Assembly (NCBI RefSeq): GCF_009469595.2
Contig: NZ_SSXV01000001.1
Location: 1-64,000 of the forward strand
Direction: 5' to 3'
DNA from: Thauera sp. 2A1
GTDB taxonomy: Bacteria > Pseudomonadota > Gammaproteobacteria > Burkholderiales > Rhodocyclaceae
DNA: 64,000 bases
Shown: piece after piece, positions 55,250-64,000 of the stretch
Layout of the letters: the number at the start of each line of letters is the position of its first letter
Numbering within the stretch: the first letter of the stretch is position 1
Notes under the pieces: model-generated
Database searches by the model: none
The model's input: the letters and a program-made list of their open reading frames with translations, nothing else
Told to the model about the DNA's origin: nothing
Translations under genes and position numbers: made by a program

Positions 55250-55879
55250 GTGGCTCGTAATCTCGATCCCAAGTGCCGTCAGTGCCGTCGCGAAGGCGAA
55301 AAGCTGTTCCTGAAGGGCGAAAAGTGTTTTACCGACAAGTGCGCCATCGAGCGCCGTGCTTACGCGCCTGGCCAGCACGGCCAGCGTTCCGGTCAGCGCC
55401 TGTCGGGTTATGGCGTGCAACTGCGTGAGAAGCAGAAGATTCGCCGCCTGTATGGCGTGCTGGAGCGCCAGTTCCGCAAGACCTACGCTGAAGCTGACCG
55501 CCGTCGCGGTCAGACCGGTGAGAACCTGCTGCAACTGCTCGAAGGGCGCCTGGATTCCGTCGCTTATCGGATGGGTTTCGGTGCATCGCGCGCCGAGGCT
55601 CGCCAGGTGGTGCGCCACAACGGCGTGCTGGTCAATGGCAAGCGCGTCAACATTCCGTCGTATGTCGTCCGTCCGGGCGACGTCGTCGAGCTGACCGATC
55701 GCTGCAAGAACCATCTGCGCGTGAAGGCCGCCCTCGAGGCTGCCGCCTCGCGCGGTTTCCCGGAGTGGATCGAGGTCGACGCAAAGGCTGGCAAGGGCGT
55801 GTTCAAGGCTTATCCGGCCCGCGCCGAACTGCCGCCGACGATCAACGAAGGCCTGGTGGTGGAACTGTATTCCCGCTAA
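55250..55879 (+). CDS. rpsD: 30S ribosomal protein S4 (zinc-binding form)
   Basis: This 209-residue assembly-initiator protein has the cysteine-containing N terminus (C-R-Q-C ... C-F-T-D-K-C), the zinc-binding C+ form. The S4 domain follows ([12 protein letters not shown]). The start is GTG at 55250 with AAGGAG 9 bases upstream. In E. coli S4 represses the alpha operon translationally. Confidence 0.98.
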   Translation: MARNLDPKCRQCRREGEKLFLKGEKCFTDKCAIERRAYAPGQHGQRSGQRLSGYGVQLREKQKIRRLYGVLERQFRKTYAEADRRRGQTGENLLQLLEGRLDSVAYRMGFGASRAEARQVVRHNGVLVNGKRVNIPSYVVRPGDVVELTDRCKNHLRVKAALEAAASRGFPEWIEVDAKAGKGVFKAYPARAELPPTINEGLVVELYSR

Positions 55880-55919
55880 GCGGGCGTGCTGATCCTCTTC
55901 TAGTTCCGAGGAAATGCTG

Positions 55920-56900
55920 ATGCAAAGCAATGCACTGCTGAAACCGCGCATCATCGACGTCCAGAGCATCTCGCCCGTTCAGGCGCGCGTGACGATGGAG
56001 CCGTTCGAGCGTGGTTTTGGCCACACACTGGGGAATGCGCTGCGGCGCATTCTTCTCTCGTCGCTTCCCGGCCATGCGGTCACGGAAGTGACGATCGAGG
56101 GCGTGTTGCACGAATACTCGACGCTCGATGGCGTGCGCGAGGACATCGTTGACCTGCTGCTCAACCTGAAGGGCGTCGTGATGAAGCTGCATAATCGCAG
56201 CGAGTCGATCGTGCGCCTGACCAAGTCGGGTGAAGGCGTTGTCACCGCCGCGGACATCGAGGTGGGGCACGACGTCGAGATCATCAACCCCGAGCATGTC
56301 ATTGCCCACCTGGCTCCAGGTGGCAAGATCGACATGCAGATCAAGGTCGAGGAAGGGCGCGGTTACGTGCCCGGCAACACCCGTCCGGGTTCGAGCGAAA
56401 GCAAGTCGATCGGGCGCGTCGTGCTCGACGCCTCGTTCGGACCGGTGCGCCGCGTCAGCTATCTGGTGGAGAGCGCGCGGGTTGAGCAGCGTACCGACCT
56501 GGATCGTCTGGTGATCGACATCGAAACCAACGGCGCGGTCGATCCGGAAGAAGCGATCCGCTACGCGGCGCGCGTCCTGATGGATCAGCTCTCGGTGTTC
56601 GCCGATCTGGAGGGCACGCCGACGACGGCTGTCGCCGAGACCAAGGTGACGGTGGATCCGGTGCTTCTGCGTCCGGTCGACGACCTCGAGCTGACGGTGC
56701 GCTCGGCCAACTGCCTGAAGGCCGAGAACATCTACTACATCGGCGACCTGATCCAGCGGACCGAAACCGAGCTGCTGAAGACGCCGAATCTGGGCCGCAA
56801 GTCGCTCAACGAGATCAAGGAAGTGTTGGCCTCCCGTGGGTTGACGCTGGGCATGAAACTGGAAAACTGGCCGCCGGCCGGGCTCGAAAAGCTCGGTTGA
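55920..56900 (+). CDS. rpoA: DNA-directed RNA polymerase subunit alpha
   Basis: In this 326-residue protein the N-terminal domain (residues 1-230) dimerises and assembles the polymerase: [18 protein letters not shown]. The C-terminal domain binds UP elements and activators: [10 protein letters not shown], with Arg and Asn at the DNA-contact positions. The ATG at 55920 is chosen because GAGGA lies 7 bases upstream; 55914 is also possible. Confidence 0.98.
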   Translation: MQSNALLKPRIIDVQSISPVQARVTMEPFERGFGHTLGNALRRILLSSLPGHAVTEVTIEGVLHEYSTLDGVREDIVDLLLNLKGVVMKLHNRSESIVRLTKSGEGVVTAADIEVGHDVEIINPEHVIAHLAPGGKIDMQIKVEEGRGYVPGNTRPGSSESKSIGRVVLDASFGPVRRVSYLVESARVEQRTDLDRLVIDIETNGAVDPEEAIRYAARVLMDQLSVFADLEGTPTTAVAETKVTVDPVLLRPVDDLELTVRSANCLKAENIYYIGDLIQRTETELLKTPNLGRKSLNEIKEVLASRGLTLGMKLENWPPAGLEKLG

Positions 56901-56927
56901 ATCGGTTCGGAATAGTGAGGAATTGAA

Positions 56928-57323
56928 ATGCGTCACCGTCACGGTCTTCGCAAGCTGAATCGTACGAGCAGCCACCGCCAGGCGATGTTCCGCAACATGG
57001 CCAACTCGCTGCTGCGTCACGAAGTCATCAAGACGACGCTGCCGAAGGCAAAGGAACTGCGCCGCGTCGTCGAACCCATGATCACCCTGGGGAAGAAGCC
57101 CAGCCTGGCGAATCGTCGCCTTGCCTTCGACCGCCTGCGCGACCGCGAGATCGTCGTCAAGCTGTTCGATGAGCTGGGTCCGCGTTACGCGACCCGCAAT
57201 GGTGGTTATCTTCGCATCCTGAAGTTCGGTTTCCGCAACGGCGACAATGCGCCCATGGCGCTGGTCGAGCTGATGGACCGTCCGGAGGGGCTGGCGACGG
57301 AAGGTGAAGTCGTCGTCGAGTAA
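56928..57323 (+). CDS. rplQ: 50S ribosomal protein L17
   Basis: This 131-residue protein at the tunnel exit begins [17 protein letters not shown], the family signature. AGTGAGGAATTGAA precedes the ATG. It is the last gene of the alpha operon and is followed by a clear terminator. Confidence 0.98.
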   Translation: MRHRHGLRKLNRTSSHRQAMFRNMANSLLRHEVIKTTLPKAKELRRVVEPMITLGKKPSLANRRLAFDRLRDREIVVKLFDELGPRYATRNGGYLRILKFGFRNGDNAPMALVELMDRPEGLATEGEVVVE

Positions 57324-57352
57324 TTCGCGGCGTTGCGTCTGTCAGTCATTGG

Positions 57353-57380
57353 AAAGGCCGGGTGCGTCCCGGCCTTTTCT
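57353..57380 (+). terminator. Rho-independent terminator of the alpha operon
   Basis: AAAGGCCGGG / CCCGGCCTTT is a perfect ten-base stem with loop TGCGT, followed by TTCTTTTTG. It lies 30 bases after the rplQ stop. This is the best terminator in the window and ends the ribosomal protein cluster. Confidence 0.93.
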
Positions 57381-57452
57381 TTTTGTGCGCCCGGCAGGGC
57401 GCGCAGGTGTCGAAGTGGGCCGCTGCGGTCGGGTGCGGCAGGGGGAGGGGCG

Positions 57453-58475
57453 ATGGCTGTTACGTTGGTGACGGGAGGTGCTGGGTATATCGGCACGCAT
57501 ACCTGCGTCGAGTTGCTTCGGGCCGGGCGAGACGTCGTGGTGGTGGATGACTTGTCCAACTCGTCGTACGAGGCCATCCGCAGGGTAGAGGAGCTCGGCG
57601 GTCGTGCGCTGGCGGCGTTCGTGCGTGCGGATGTCAGGGATGGCGAAGCCCTGGGGGGGATTTTCGCGCGCCACGAGGTCGAGGCGGTGGTGCACTTCGC
57701 GGCGAAGAAGGCGGTCGGCGAATCGGTCGCGCTGCCGCGGGAGTATTACGACAACAACCTCAGCGGGCTGCTGACGCTGGTGCGCGTCATGGCACAGGCC
57801 GGGGTGAAGTCGCTGGTGTTCAGCTCGTCCGCGACGGTGTATGGCGACCCGTCCAGCGTTCCGATCGACGAGTCCTTCCCGACGTCGGCGACGAATCCAT
57901 ACGGTCGGACCAAGCTCATGGGCGAGTGGATCCTGCGCGATGTCGGCGCAGCGGATGCGCAGTGGAACATCGTGCTGCTGCGTTACTTCAACCCGGTTGG
58001 CGCGCACGAGAGCGGACGCATCGGCGAGGATCCGAACGGACTCCCGAACAACCTGATGCCCTATGTCAGCCAGGTGGCGGTGGGGCGCCTGCCGAGGCTG
58101 CGGGTCTTTGGCGGTGACTACCCGACGGTGGATGGCACGGGGGTGCGCGACTACATCCACGTCGTCGATCTCGCGATGGGCCATCTTCGGGCGCTGGAGC
58201 GGATCGGCGCTTTGCCGGGCGTGACGACGGTGAATCTGGGTACGGGCCGCGGCTACAGCGTCCTCGAGGTGGTGCGGGCATTCGAGGCGGCATCGGGGCG
58301 CGCGGTGCCCTACGACATCGTGGCTCGGCGCCCCGGGGATGTAGCAGAGTGCTGGGCGAATCCCGCGCTGGCGGCGGAGGTGCTCGGCTGGCGCGCCGAG
58401 CGCGATCTGGCCCGCATGTGTGCTGATGCGTGGCGCTGGCAGAGCGCGAATCCCCAAGGTTACGGCGAACCGTGA
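57453..58475 (+). CDS. galE: UDP-glucose 4-epimerase
   Basis: This 340-residue short-chain dehydrogenase-type enzyme interconverts UDP-glucose and UDP-galactose for cell-surface polysaccharide or galactose metabolism. The NAD-binding motif is T-G-G-A-G-Y-I-G at 7-14, and the catalytic pair is Tyr150 and Lys154 in Y-G-R-T-K, with a Ser cluster near 124-126. L-R-Y-F-N-P-V-G-A-H and D-G-T-G-V-R-D-Y-I-H-V are present. The ATG at 57453 follows AGGGGGAGGGG. It stands outside the ribosomal operon, after its terminator, and converges with uvrA after 13 bases. Confidence 0.93.
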   Translation: MAVTLVTGGAGYIGTHTCVELLRAGRDVVVVDDLSNSSYEAIRRVEELGGRALAAFVRADVRDGEALGGIFARHEVEAVVHFAAKKAVGESVALPREYYDNNLSGLLTLVRVMAQAGVKSLVFSSSATVYGDPSSVPIDESFPTSATNPYGRTKLMGEWILRDVGAADAQWNIVLLRYFNPVGAHESGRIGEDPNGLPNNLMPYVSQVAVGRLPRLRVFGGDYPTVDGTGVRDYIHVVDLAMGHLRALERIGALPGVTTVNLGTGRGYSVLEVVRAFEAASGRAVPYDIVARRPGDVAECWANPALAAEVLGWRAERDLARMCADAWRWQSANPQGYGEP

Positions 58476-58488
58476 AGCGGAGCCAGCA

Positions 58489-61365
58489 TCACGACGCGTG
58501 CGGTGGTGAGGTGGCGGAACGCGTCGGGCTGATGCCTTGGTCGGCGGTGGCCAGCACGCGGGCGAGGTAGCGGCCGGTATGGCTGCCGGGAGTGTCGGCG
58601 ACTTGCTCCGGCGTGCCCGAGCGCAGCACCTTGCCGCCGCGATCACCACCTTCCGGCCCCATATCGATGATCCAGTCGGCGGTCTTGATGACGTCCAGGT
58701 TGTGCTCGATGACCACGATGGTGTTGCCGTGGTCCCGCAGGCGCTGGAGCACCGTCAGCAGCATCTCGATATCCTGGAAATGCAGGCCGGTGGTGGGCTC
58801 GTCCAGGATGTAGAGGGTGCGGCCGGTATCGCGCTTGGAGAGCTCGAGCGCGAGCTTGACGCGCTGCGCTTCACCGCCTGAGAGCGTCGTTGCGCTCTGC
58901 CCCAGGCGAATGTAGCCGAGGCCGACATCCATCAGGGTCTCCAGCTTGCGAGCGACTGCGGGCACCGACTCGAAGAAGTCCAGCGCCTGCTCGACGGTCA
59001 TGTCCAGCACTTCGTAGATGGTCTTGCCTTTGTAGCGGATCTCCAGCGTTTCGCGGTTGTAGCGCTTGCCGTGGCAGATGTCGCACGGGACGTACATGTC
59101 CGGCAGGAAGTGCATCTCCACCTTTATCAGGCCGTCGCCCTGGCAGGCTTCGCAGCGTCCGCCCTTGACGTTGAACGAGAAGCGGCCCGGCCCGTAGCCG
59201 CGTGCGCGCGATTCGGGTACTCCGGCGAACAGCTCGCGGATCGGCGTCAGCATGCCGGTGTAGGTGGCGGGGTTGGAGCGCGGGGTGCGGCCGATCGGCG
59301 CCTGGTCCACGTTGATCACCTTGTCGAAGGCGTCGAGACCCTCGACGGCGTCGCAGGGCGCGGGTTCGGTGGCCGAGCCGTAGAGCAGGCGTGCGGCCAG
59401 CGCGGCGAGGGTGTCGTTGATCAGGGTCGATTTGCCGGAGCCCGAGACGCCGGTGACGCAGGTGAGCAGCCCGACCGGCAGGTCGACGGTGACGCCCTTG
59501 AGGTTGTTGCCGCGCGCACCGACGATGCGCAGCGCCTTGCCAGGTGTGGGCGGCGTGCGTGAGGAGGGCACGGCGATGCGGCGCCGGCCCGACAGGTAGG
59601 CGCCGGTCAGCGAGGCGGGGTGGGCGAACACTTCATCGGGACGCCCGCGGGCGACGATTTCGCCGCCATGCACGCCCGCGCCCGGCCCCATGTCGATCAG
59701 GTAATCGGCCGAGCGGATGGCGTCCTCGTCGTGTTCGACCACGATCACCGTATTGCCCAGATCGCGCAGGCGCGCAAGCGTTGCCAGCAGGCGGTCGTTG
59801 TCGCGCTGGTGCAGGCCGATCGAAGGTTCGTCGAGCACGTAAAGCACGCCCGTCAGGCCTGAGCCGATCTGGCTCGCCAGGCGGATGCGCTGCGCCTCGC
59901 CGCCCGACAGGGTATCGGCGGAGCGGTCCAGCGACAGGTAGTCGAGCCCGACGTCGATCAGGAAGCTGATGCGGCTGGCGATCTCCTTGACGATCTTTTC
60001 CGCCACCTGGGCGCGCTGCCCCGTCAGTTGCAACGCGCCGAAAAAGCGCACGCACTCGCCCAGCGGCATCGCGGAGATGGCGTGCAGCGGCTTTCCGCCC
60101 ACCAGCACATGGCGGGCGTCGCTGCGCAGGCGGGAGCCGCCGCATGCCGGGCAGCTCCGGGTGGCGCGGTACTTGGCCAGTTCCTCGCGCACCGCGATGG
60201 AGTCCGTTTCGCGGTAGCGGCGTTCGAGATTGGGGATGATGCCTTCGAAGGGATGCTGCTTGGCGACCATGCGGCCGTTATCGGCCATGTACAGGAAGCT
60301 GAGCTTTTCCTGGCCCGAACCGTGCAGCACGATGTCACGTACCGGCGGCGCGAGTTCGCCGAACGGCGTTTCCACGTCGAAGTCGTAGTGGGCGGCGAGG
60401 CTGGTGAGCATCTGGAAGTAGAACTGGTTGCGCCGGTCCCAGCCGCGAATCGCTCCGGCGGCAAGCGACAGCTCGGGATGCGCGACGACGCGTTCCGGAT
60501 CGAAGAAGTCGACCTGCCCGAGACCGTCGCATTTCTGGCAGGCGCCGGCCGGGTTGTTGAACGAAAACAGCCGCGGCTCGAGTTCGGCCAGCGCGTAGCT
60601 GCACACCGGGCAGGCGAAGCGCGCGGAGAAGAGGTGTTCGCGCCCGCTGTCCATTTCCACCGCGATGGCGCGCCCGTCGGCGTGGGTGAGGGCGGTCTCG
60701 AAGGACTCGGCGAGTCGGCCACGCAGGTCGGCGCGCACCTTCAGGCGGTCGATGACCACTTCCACCGTATGACGCCGGCCCTTTTCGAGCGGCGGCATGG
60801 CGTCGAGCTCGCATACCTGGCCGTCGACGCGCACGCGCACGAAGCCCTGCGCGCGCAGGTCCGCGAACAGGTCGTGCTGCTCGCCCTTGCGGCCGGCGAC
60901 AACCGGCGCAAGGATCATCAGCCGTGTCTCGTCCGGCAGGGCCAGCACGTGGTCCACCATCTGCGACACCGTCTGCGCTTCAAGCGCCTGGTCCGGGTGG
61001 TCTGGACAATGCGGCGTGCCGGCGCGTGCGTAGAGCAGGCGCAGGTAGTCGTGGATTTCGGTGACCGTGCCGACGGTGGAGCGCGGGTTATGGCTGGTCG
61101 CCTTCTGTTCGATCGAGATCGCAGGCGACAGGCCCTCGATCAGATCGACATCGGGCTTTTCCATCAACTGCAGGAACTGGCGCGCATACGCTGACAGCGA
61201 CTCGACGTAGCGACGCTGGCCTTCCGCATACAGCGTGTCGAAGGCCAGCGAGGACTTGCCCGACCCGGACAGGCCGGTGATCACCGTCAGTCGGTTGCGC
61301 GGCAGATCGAGGCTGATGTTCTTGAGGTTGTGGGTGCGAGCGCCGCGGATGCGGATTTCGTCCAT
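58489..61365 (-). CDS. uvrA: Excinuclease ABC subunit A
   Basis: This 958-residue DNA damage-recognition ATPase is a fused pair of ABC modules. Module 1 has Walker [10 protein letters not shown] at 31-39, an early zinc site C-P-V-C ... C-Q-K-C near 250-285, and signature L-S-G-G-E-A-Q. Module 2 has G-V-S-G-S-G-K-S-T, the main zinc site C-E-A-C ... C-D-I-C-H-G-K-R, and L-D-E-P-T-T-G-L-H. The ATG at 61365 begins [10 protein letters not shown], the expected start. The frame stays open ~600 codons upstream but is not coding there. Confidence 0.98.
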   Translation of the reverse strand: MDEIRIRGARTHNLKNISLDLPRNRLTVITGLSGSGKSSLAFDTLYAEGQRRYVESLSAYARQFLQLMEKPDVDLIEGLSPAISIEQKATSHNPRSTVGTVTEIHDYLRLLYARAGTPHCPDHPDQALEAQTVSQMVDHVLALPDETRLMILAPVVAGRKGEQHDLFADLRAQGFVRVRVDGQVCELDAMPPLEKGRRHTVEVVIDRLKVRADLRGRLAESFETALTHADGRAIAVEMDSGREHLFSARFACPVCSYALAELEPRLFSFNNPAGACQKCDGLGQVDFFDPERVVAHPELSLAAGAIRGWDRRNQFYFQMLTSLAAHYDFDVETPFGELAPPVRDIVLHGSGQEKLSFLYMADNGRMVAKQHPFEGIIPNLERRYRETDSIAVREELAKYRATRSCPACGGSRLRSDARHVLVGGKPLHAISAMPLGECVRFFGALQLTGQRAQVAEKIVKEIASRISFLIDVGLDYLSLDRSADTLSGGEAQRIRLASQIGSGLTGVLYVLDEPSIGLHQRDNDRLLATLARLRDLGNTVIVVEHDEDAIRSADYLIDMGPGAGVHGGEIVARGRPDEVFAHPASLTGAYLSGRRRIAVPSSRTPPTPGKALRIVGARGNNLKGVTVDLPVGLLTCVTGVSGSGKSTLINDTLAALAARLLYGSATEPAPCDAVEGLDAFDKVINVDQAPIGRTPRSNPATYTGMLTPIRELFAGVPESRARGYGPGRFSFNVKGGRCEACQGDGLIKVEMHFLPDMYVPCDICHGKRYNRETLEIRYKGKTIYEVLDMTVEQALDFFESVPAVARKLETLMDVGLGYIRLGQSATTLSGGEAQRVKLALELSKRDTGRTLYILDEPTTGLHFQDIEMLLTVLQRLRDHGNTIVVIEHNLDVIKTADWIIDMGPEGGDRGGKVLRSGTPEQVADTPGSHTGRYLARVLATADQGISPTRSATSPPHAS

Positions 61366-61399
61366 GAGCGATGCGCCGATGGCTTGAGGGTAACGTGAA

Positions 61400-61429
61400 A
61401 CTATAGAAGAGAAGGCGTGCCCGGGCCAA
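61400..61429 (-). promoter_or_regulatory. Candidate uvrA promoter
   Basis: On the minus strand TTGGCC (61429-61424) and TATAGT (61405-61400) are 18 bases apart, ~35 bases before the uvrA ATG. No CTGT-N8-ACAG LexA box is visible in the 108-base gap between uvrA and the transporter gene. Confidence 0.5.
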
Positions 61430-61438
61430 TGGTAGAAT
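61430..61438 (+). promoter_or_regulatory. Extended -10 promoter for the MFS transporter gene
   Basis: TGG followed by TAGAAT (61433-61438) forms an extended -10 element on the plus strand, 35 bases before the chosen ATG at 61474. No good -35 box accompanies it. It abuts the uvrA promoter on the opposite strand. Confidence 0.4.
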
Positions 61439-61473
61439 TCCGGCCTTTCCCGTCCTGCCAACGCACCGTCCGC

Positions 61474-62682
61474 ATGTCTGCCAATCCGCGTGACCCGATG
61501 ACGCCCGACGAACGCCGTGCCGGGGTGAGCCTCGCCGCGATCTTCGCGCTGCGCATGCTGGGGCTGTTCCTGATCCTGCCGGTGTTTTCGGTGCATGCCG
61601 CGCACATCCCCGGCGGCGACAACCTGATGCTCGTCGGCCTTGCGATCGGCGCCTACGGCCTCACGCAGGGCTTCCTGCAGATCGCCTTCGGAGCGGCATC
61701 GGATCGCTTCGGGCGCAAGCCGGTGATCCTCTTCGGGCTGGCCTTGTTCGTCGTCGGCAGCGCGGTGGCAGCGATGGCCGACAACATCCATATGGTGATC
61801 GTCGGTCGCGTGCTGCAGGGCGCGGGTGCGATCTCGGCGGCCGTCACCGCATTGGCGGCAGATCTGACGCGCGACCAGCACCGCACCAAGGTGATGGCGA
61901 TGATCGGCTCCAGCATCGGCCTGGTGTTCGCGCTTTCCATGGTGGCAGCGCCGCTGCTGTATGCGGCCATCGGCATGAGCGGCATCTTCTGGTTGACCGC
62001 GGCGCTGGCCCTGGGGGCGATGGCGGTCGTCGTATGGGTCGTACCCGATGCCCCGCCGGTGCCGCGTGCAAATGGCGGACGATTCGCCGACGTGCTGCGC
62101 GACGGCCAGTTGATGCGCCTGAACCTCGGCGTGTTCGCCCTGCATCTGATCCAGACCAAGATGTGGGTCATGGTGCCGGCGGCGCTGGTGGCGGCGGGCG
62201 GCCTGCCGGTGGCGGAGCACTGGAAGGTCTACCTGCCGGCGGTGCTGGTGTCCTTCGTCGTGATGGTGCCGGCGATCATCGTTGCCGAGCGCCGCAATCG
62301 CATGAAGCAGGTGTTCGCAGGCGCGGTTGCGCTGCTCGCGCTGGTGCAGTTCGGCTTCTATCTGGCGGGGGACAGGCTGCTGCCGCTTGCCCTGCTGTTG
62401 ACGCTCTTCTTCGTCGCCTTCAACGTGCTCGAAGCCACTCAGCCGTCGTGGATCTCGCGCATTGCGCCGCCTCACGCGAAAGGGACGGCGCTGGGTGTGT
62501 ATAACACGCTGCAGTCCATCGGCCTGTTCCTCGGCGGCATGCTGGGTGGCTGGGTGGGGCAGCACTTCGGCCATGGCGCGGTGAACCTGTTGTGCGGCGC
62601 ACTGGCATTGGTCTGGCTCGCCCTGGTGGCGGGAATGAAACCGCCGCCGGTGCGCAGCGCGCTGGCGCCTGCGGGCGGCTGA
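61474..62682 (+). CDS. Major facilitator superfamily transporter
   Basis: This 402-residue inner-membrane protein has about twelve hydrophobic helices. The MFS loop motif is A-S-D-R-F-G-R-K-P after the second helix, and [12 protein letters not shown] in helix 4 is typical of drug-H+ antiporters (DHA1). The start could be 61474 (M-S-A-N-P-R-D) or 61498; neither has a strong ribosome site. A uvrA-MFS-ssb order is common in beta- and gammaproteobacteria. Substrate is unknown. Confidence 0.88.
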   Translation: MSANPRDPMTPDERRAGVSLAAIFALRMLGLFLILPVFSVHAAHIPGGDNLMLVGLAIGAYGLTQGFLQIAFGAASDRFGRKPVILFGLALFVVGSAVAAMADNIHMVIVGRVLQGAGAISAAVTALAADLTRDQHRTKVMAMIGSSIGLVFALSMVAAPLLYAAIGMSGIFWLTAALALGAMAVVVWVVPDAPPVPRANGGRFADVLRDGQLMRLNLGVFALHLIQTKMWVMVPAALVAAGGLPVAEHWKVYLPAVLVSFVVMVPAIIVAERRNRMKQVFAGAVALLALVQFGFYLAGDRLLPLALLLTLFFVAFNVLEATQPSWISRIAPPHAKGTALGVYNTLQSIGLFLGGMLGGWVGQHFGHGAVNLLCGALALVWLALVAGMKPPPVRSALAPAGG

Positions 62683-62736
62683 CGACAACGGCGGGCGCGC
62701 TGCAGCGACCGCCTTCGCATTCAAAGGAGAACCTCG

Positions 62737-63228
62737 ATGGCATCGTTGAACAAAGTGATCCTGATCGGCAACCTCGGCAAGGATCCCGAAACGCGTTACG
62801 CGCCCAGTGGCGACGCAATCTGCAACCTGACCCTGGCGACGACCGAGACGTGGAAGGACAAGACCACCGGCGAGCGTCGCGAGGCGACCGAGTGGCATCG
62901 CGTGGTGTTCTTCGGCCGTGTCGCGGAAGTCGCCGCGCAGTACCTGCGCAAGGGCAGCCAGATCTATGTCGAGGGACGCCTGCAGACGCGCAAGTGGCAG
63001 GATCAGAACGGGCAGGACCGGTACACCACCGAGATCCGTGGTGACGAGATGAAGATGCTCGGCCGCCGTGAGGGCGCCGGTGAGGCGCCGATGCGCGGCG
63101 GCGATGCGGGTGGCTACGAATCGGCGCCGCCTTCGCGCACGCCTCCGGCGCCCGCCGCGCGCCCTCAGCCTGCGCAACAGCCGGCATCCAACGGGTTCGG
63201 CGACTTCGACGACGACATCCCCTTCTGA
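62737..63228 (+). CDS. ssb: Single-stranded DNA-binding protein
   Basis: This 163-residue protein has an N-terminal OB fold ([27 protein letters not shown]) of ~110 residues. A Gly/Pro-rich linker follows, then the acidic tip D-D-D-I-P-F, which recruits replication and repair partners. AAAGGAGAACCTCG is a strong ribosome site. It lies 54 bases after the MFS gene and near uvrA, the usual placement. Confidence 0.97.
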   Translation: MASLNKVILIGNLGKDPETRYAPSGDAICNLTLATTETWKDKTTGERREATEWHRVVFFGRVAEVAAQYLRKGSQIYVEGRLQTRKWQDQNGQDRYTTEIRGDEMKMLGRREGAGEAPMRGGDAGGYESAPPSRTPPAPAARPQPAQQPASNGFGDFDDDIPF

Positions 63229-63376
63229 GCGTCACGCCATCCACTTTCCCATTACGGTCATCGTGGGAAGGTGGGCGCCCTTCACTCTGACCTTGGCGAC
63301 GACGCGGCCGGACCGGTTGCCGCCGGCACGGATGGGCGCGGTCGCGCGCGAATGATCGCAGTCGTGGCGGCAGGCG

Positions 63377-63778
63377 TCAGCGGTTCGGGCCGCCGGGCGC
63401 CATTCCGCCGCGTGGGCCCATGCCTCCTCCCAGGCCCATTCCACCACCGGGCCCCATTCCTCCGCCCGGCCCCATCCCTCCGCCCGGCCCCATTCCGCCA
63501 CCCCGTGCCGGAGGCTCCGCCGGCAGCGTGACGCCTTTTTCCCGGGCGCGTTCCACCATCTGCTCGTGGTGGCGTGCGCGTATCTGCTCGCGTTCCTCCA
63601 GCGTCTTGGCCGCCCGCATCTGGCTTCGATACTCGTTTCGCTCCTGCTGCGTCATGATCTGCGAGCCGTAGATCGGCGTCTGGTCGGTGACCGGCGGCAA
63701 CCCTCCGCCCGATTGTGCGAAGGCGCCGGCCGAAAGCGCGGCGGCGAGGCTGGCGATCAAAAGCATCCTGGGTTTCAT
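63377..63778 (-). CDS. Secreted protein with Gly/Met-rich repeat tail, unknown function
   Basis: This 133-residue protein has a signal peptide (M-K-P-R-M-L-L-I-A-S, cleavage near A-F-A-Q), then a charged helical part at 34-82. That part contains I-Y-G-S-Q-I-M-T-Q-Q-E-R-N-E-Y-R and R-A-A-K-T-L-E-E-R-E, a segment I recognise from uncharacterised proteobacterial periplasmic proteins. Residues 93-130 are repeats of G-G-G-M-G-P. CGGAGCGAGATC precedes the ATG. Met and His richness might suggest metal binding, but nothing proves it. It converges with ssb. Confidence 0.7.
   Translation of the reverse strand: MKPRMLLIASLAAALSAGAFAQSGGGLPPVTDQTPIYGSQIMTQQERNEYRSQMRAAKTLEEREQIRARHHEQMVERAREKGVTLPAEPPARGGGMGPGGGMGPGGGMGPGGGMGLGGGMGPRGGMAPGGPNR
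63396..63505. repeat. 18-bp tandem repeat encoding G-G-G-M-G-P
   Basis: About six imperfect copies of an 18-base unit (plus-strand CCCATTCCxCCxCCxGGC) lie head to tail inside the 3' part of the small secreted-protein gene. The copies differ mainly at third codon positions, with a few residue changes (G-M-G-L, R-G-G-M-A-P). Copy number may vary between strains. Confidence 0.8.
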
Positions 63779-64000
63779 GATCTCGCTCCGGTTGTTCGTC
63801 TGTACGACGGTTCTTGGCTTCCGCCCGGATGATCGCTCTTCATGGTCTAACCGGTCGTCAGCCCTGTAGGCAGTCTAGGATCTGACGGTGCTGTGGTGTA
63901 TTTCAGAATGTAGCCGTTGCCCGCAAGGCCTTGATTCAGCGGCGGGCGGGCTACGACGAGCGCACCCCGGTGAGGCGCACTAGATCATTTTCCCTATTGC
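63779..64000. other. Terminal gap, no gene seen
   Basis: The last 222 bases contain the upstream region of the small secreted-protein gene and no open frame, tRNA or hairpin I can support. A gene may begin just beyond the window edge. Confidence 0.5.

Noticed and set aside
61366..63177. Extension of the uvrA frame ~600 codons upstream
   Set aside because: UvrA homologues start at M-D-E-I-R; the extension runs antisense through the MFS transporter and ssb and has no domain.
63229..63376. Possible short gene in the gap between ssb and the repeat protein
   Set aside because: Frames here have no ribosome site or recognisable motif and continue into the repeat tract out of frame.

Overview
The window looks like chromosomal DNA of a high-GC betaproteobacterium, most likely order Rhodocyclales (Thauera/Azoarcus/Aromatoleum group). 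The grounds are the typical betaproteobacterial order of the ribosomal protein genes, the PhaM-type polyhydroxybutyrate granule protein, the fused indolepyruvate oxidoreductase, and a Liv-type transporter flanked by acyl-CoA ligases. The genus is inferred from gene content, not from a search. I see no insertion sequence, prophage, CRISPR array or rRNA gene.

Bases 1-25,000 hold accessory and catabolic genes. A hemerythrin fragment and a meta-cleavage-type hydrolase come first. Next is a minus-strand operon of three start/stop-overlapping genes: beta-propeller, NodB-type deacetylase and sterol-desaturase-like membrane hydroxylase. Divergent from it runs a plus-strand cluster (4137-13875): acyl-CoA synthetase, a complete Liv-type ABC transporter (livG, livH, livM, substrate-binding protein, livF), a PaaK-like ligase with an unusual nucleotide loop, and a CaiB-family protein carrying the catalytic triad of alpha-methylacyl-CoA racemase. 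Together they read as uptake, CoA activation and epimerisation of a carboxylic acid, possibly branched. Then come phaM, a sensory module (periplasmic binding protein, hybrid histidine kinase, divergent LuxR-type regulator), an orphan ParA-like ATPase, a membrane-anchored methyltransferase, a fused 2-oxoacid:ferredoxin oxidoreductase and a GlcD-like FAD dehydrogenase.

Bases 25,100-57,400 hold the transcription/translation core: tRNA-Tyr, tRNA-Gly, tRNA-Thr, tuf copy 1, tRNA-Trp, secE, nusG, rplKAJL, rpoBC, rpsL, rpsG, fusA, tuf copy 2, rpsJ, then the S10, spc and alpha operons down to rpoA and rplQ. Five good sigma70-like promoters can be read: before tRNA-Tyr, before rpsL, before rplC, before rplN and before rpsM. 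Several strong hairpins suggest where transcription is attenuated or ends. The two tuf genes encode identical proteins and form 1.2-kb direct repeats about 16.6 kb apart.

Bases 57,400-64,000 hold galE, converging with uvrA; uvrA is divergent from an MFS transporter followed by ssb. Last is a small secreted protein with a Gly/Met-rich repeat tail. The final 220 bases contain no gene I can support.

I did not find a clearly new biological system. The best leads are the ligase/transporter/racemase cluster with its P-loop-less ligase, the deacetylase/hydroxylase/propeller operon, and the layered promoter-hairpin elements of the ribosomal operons.
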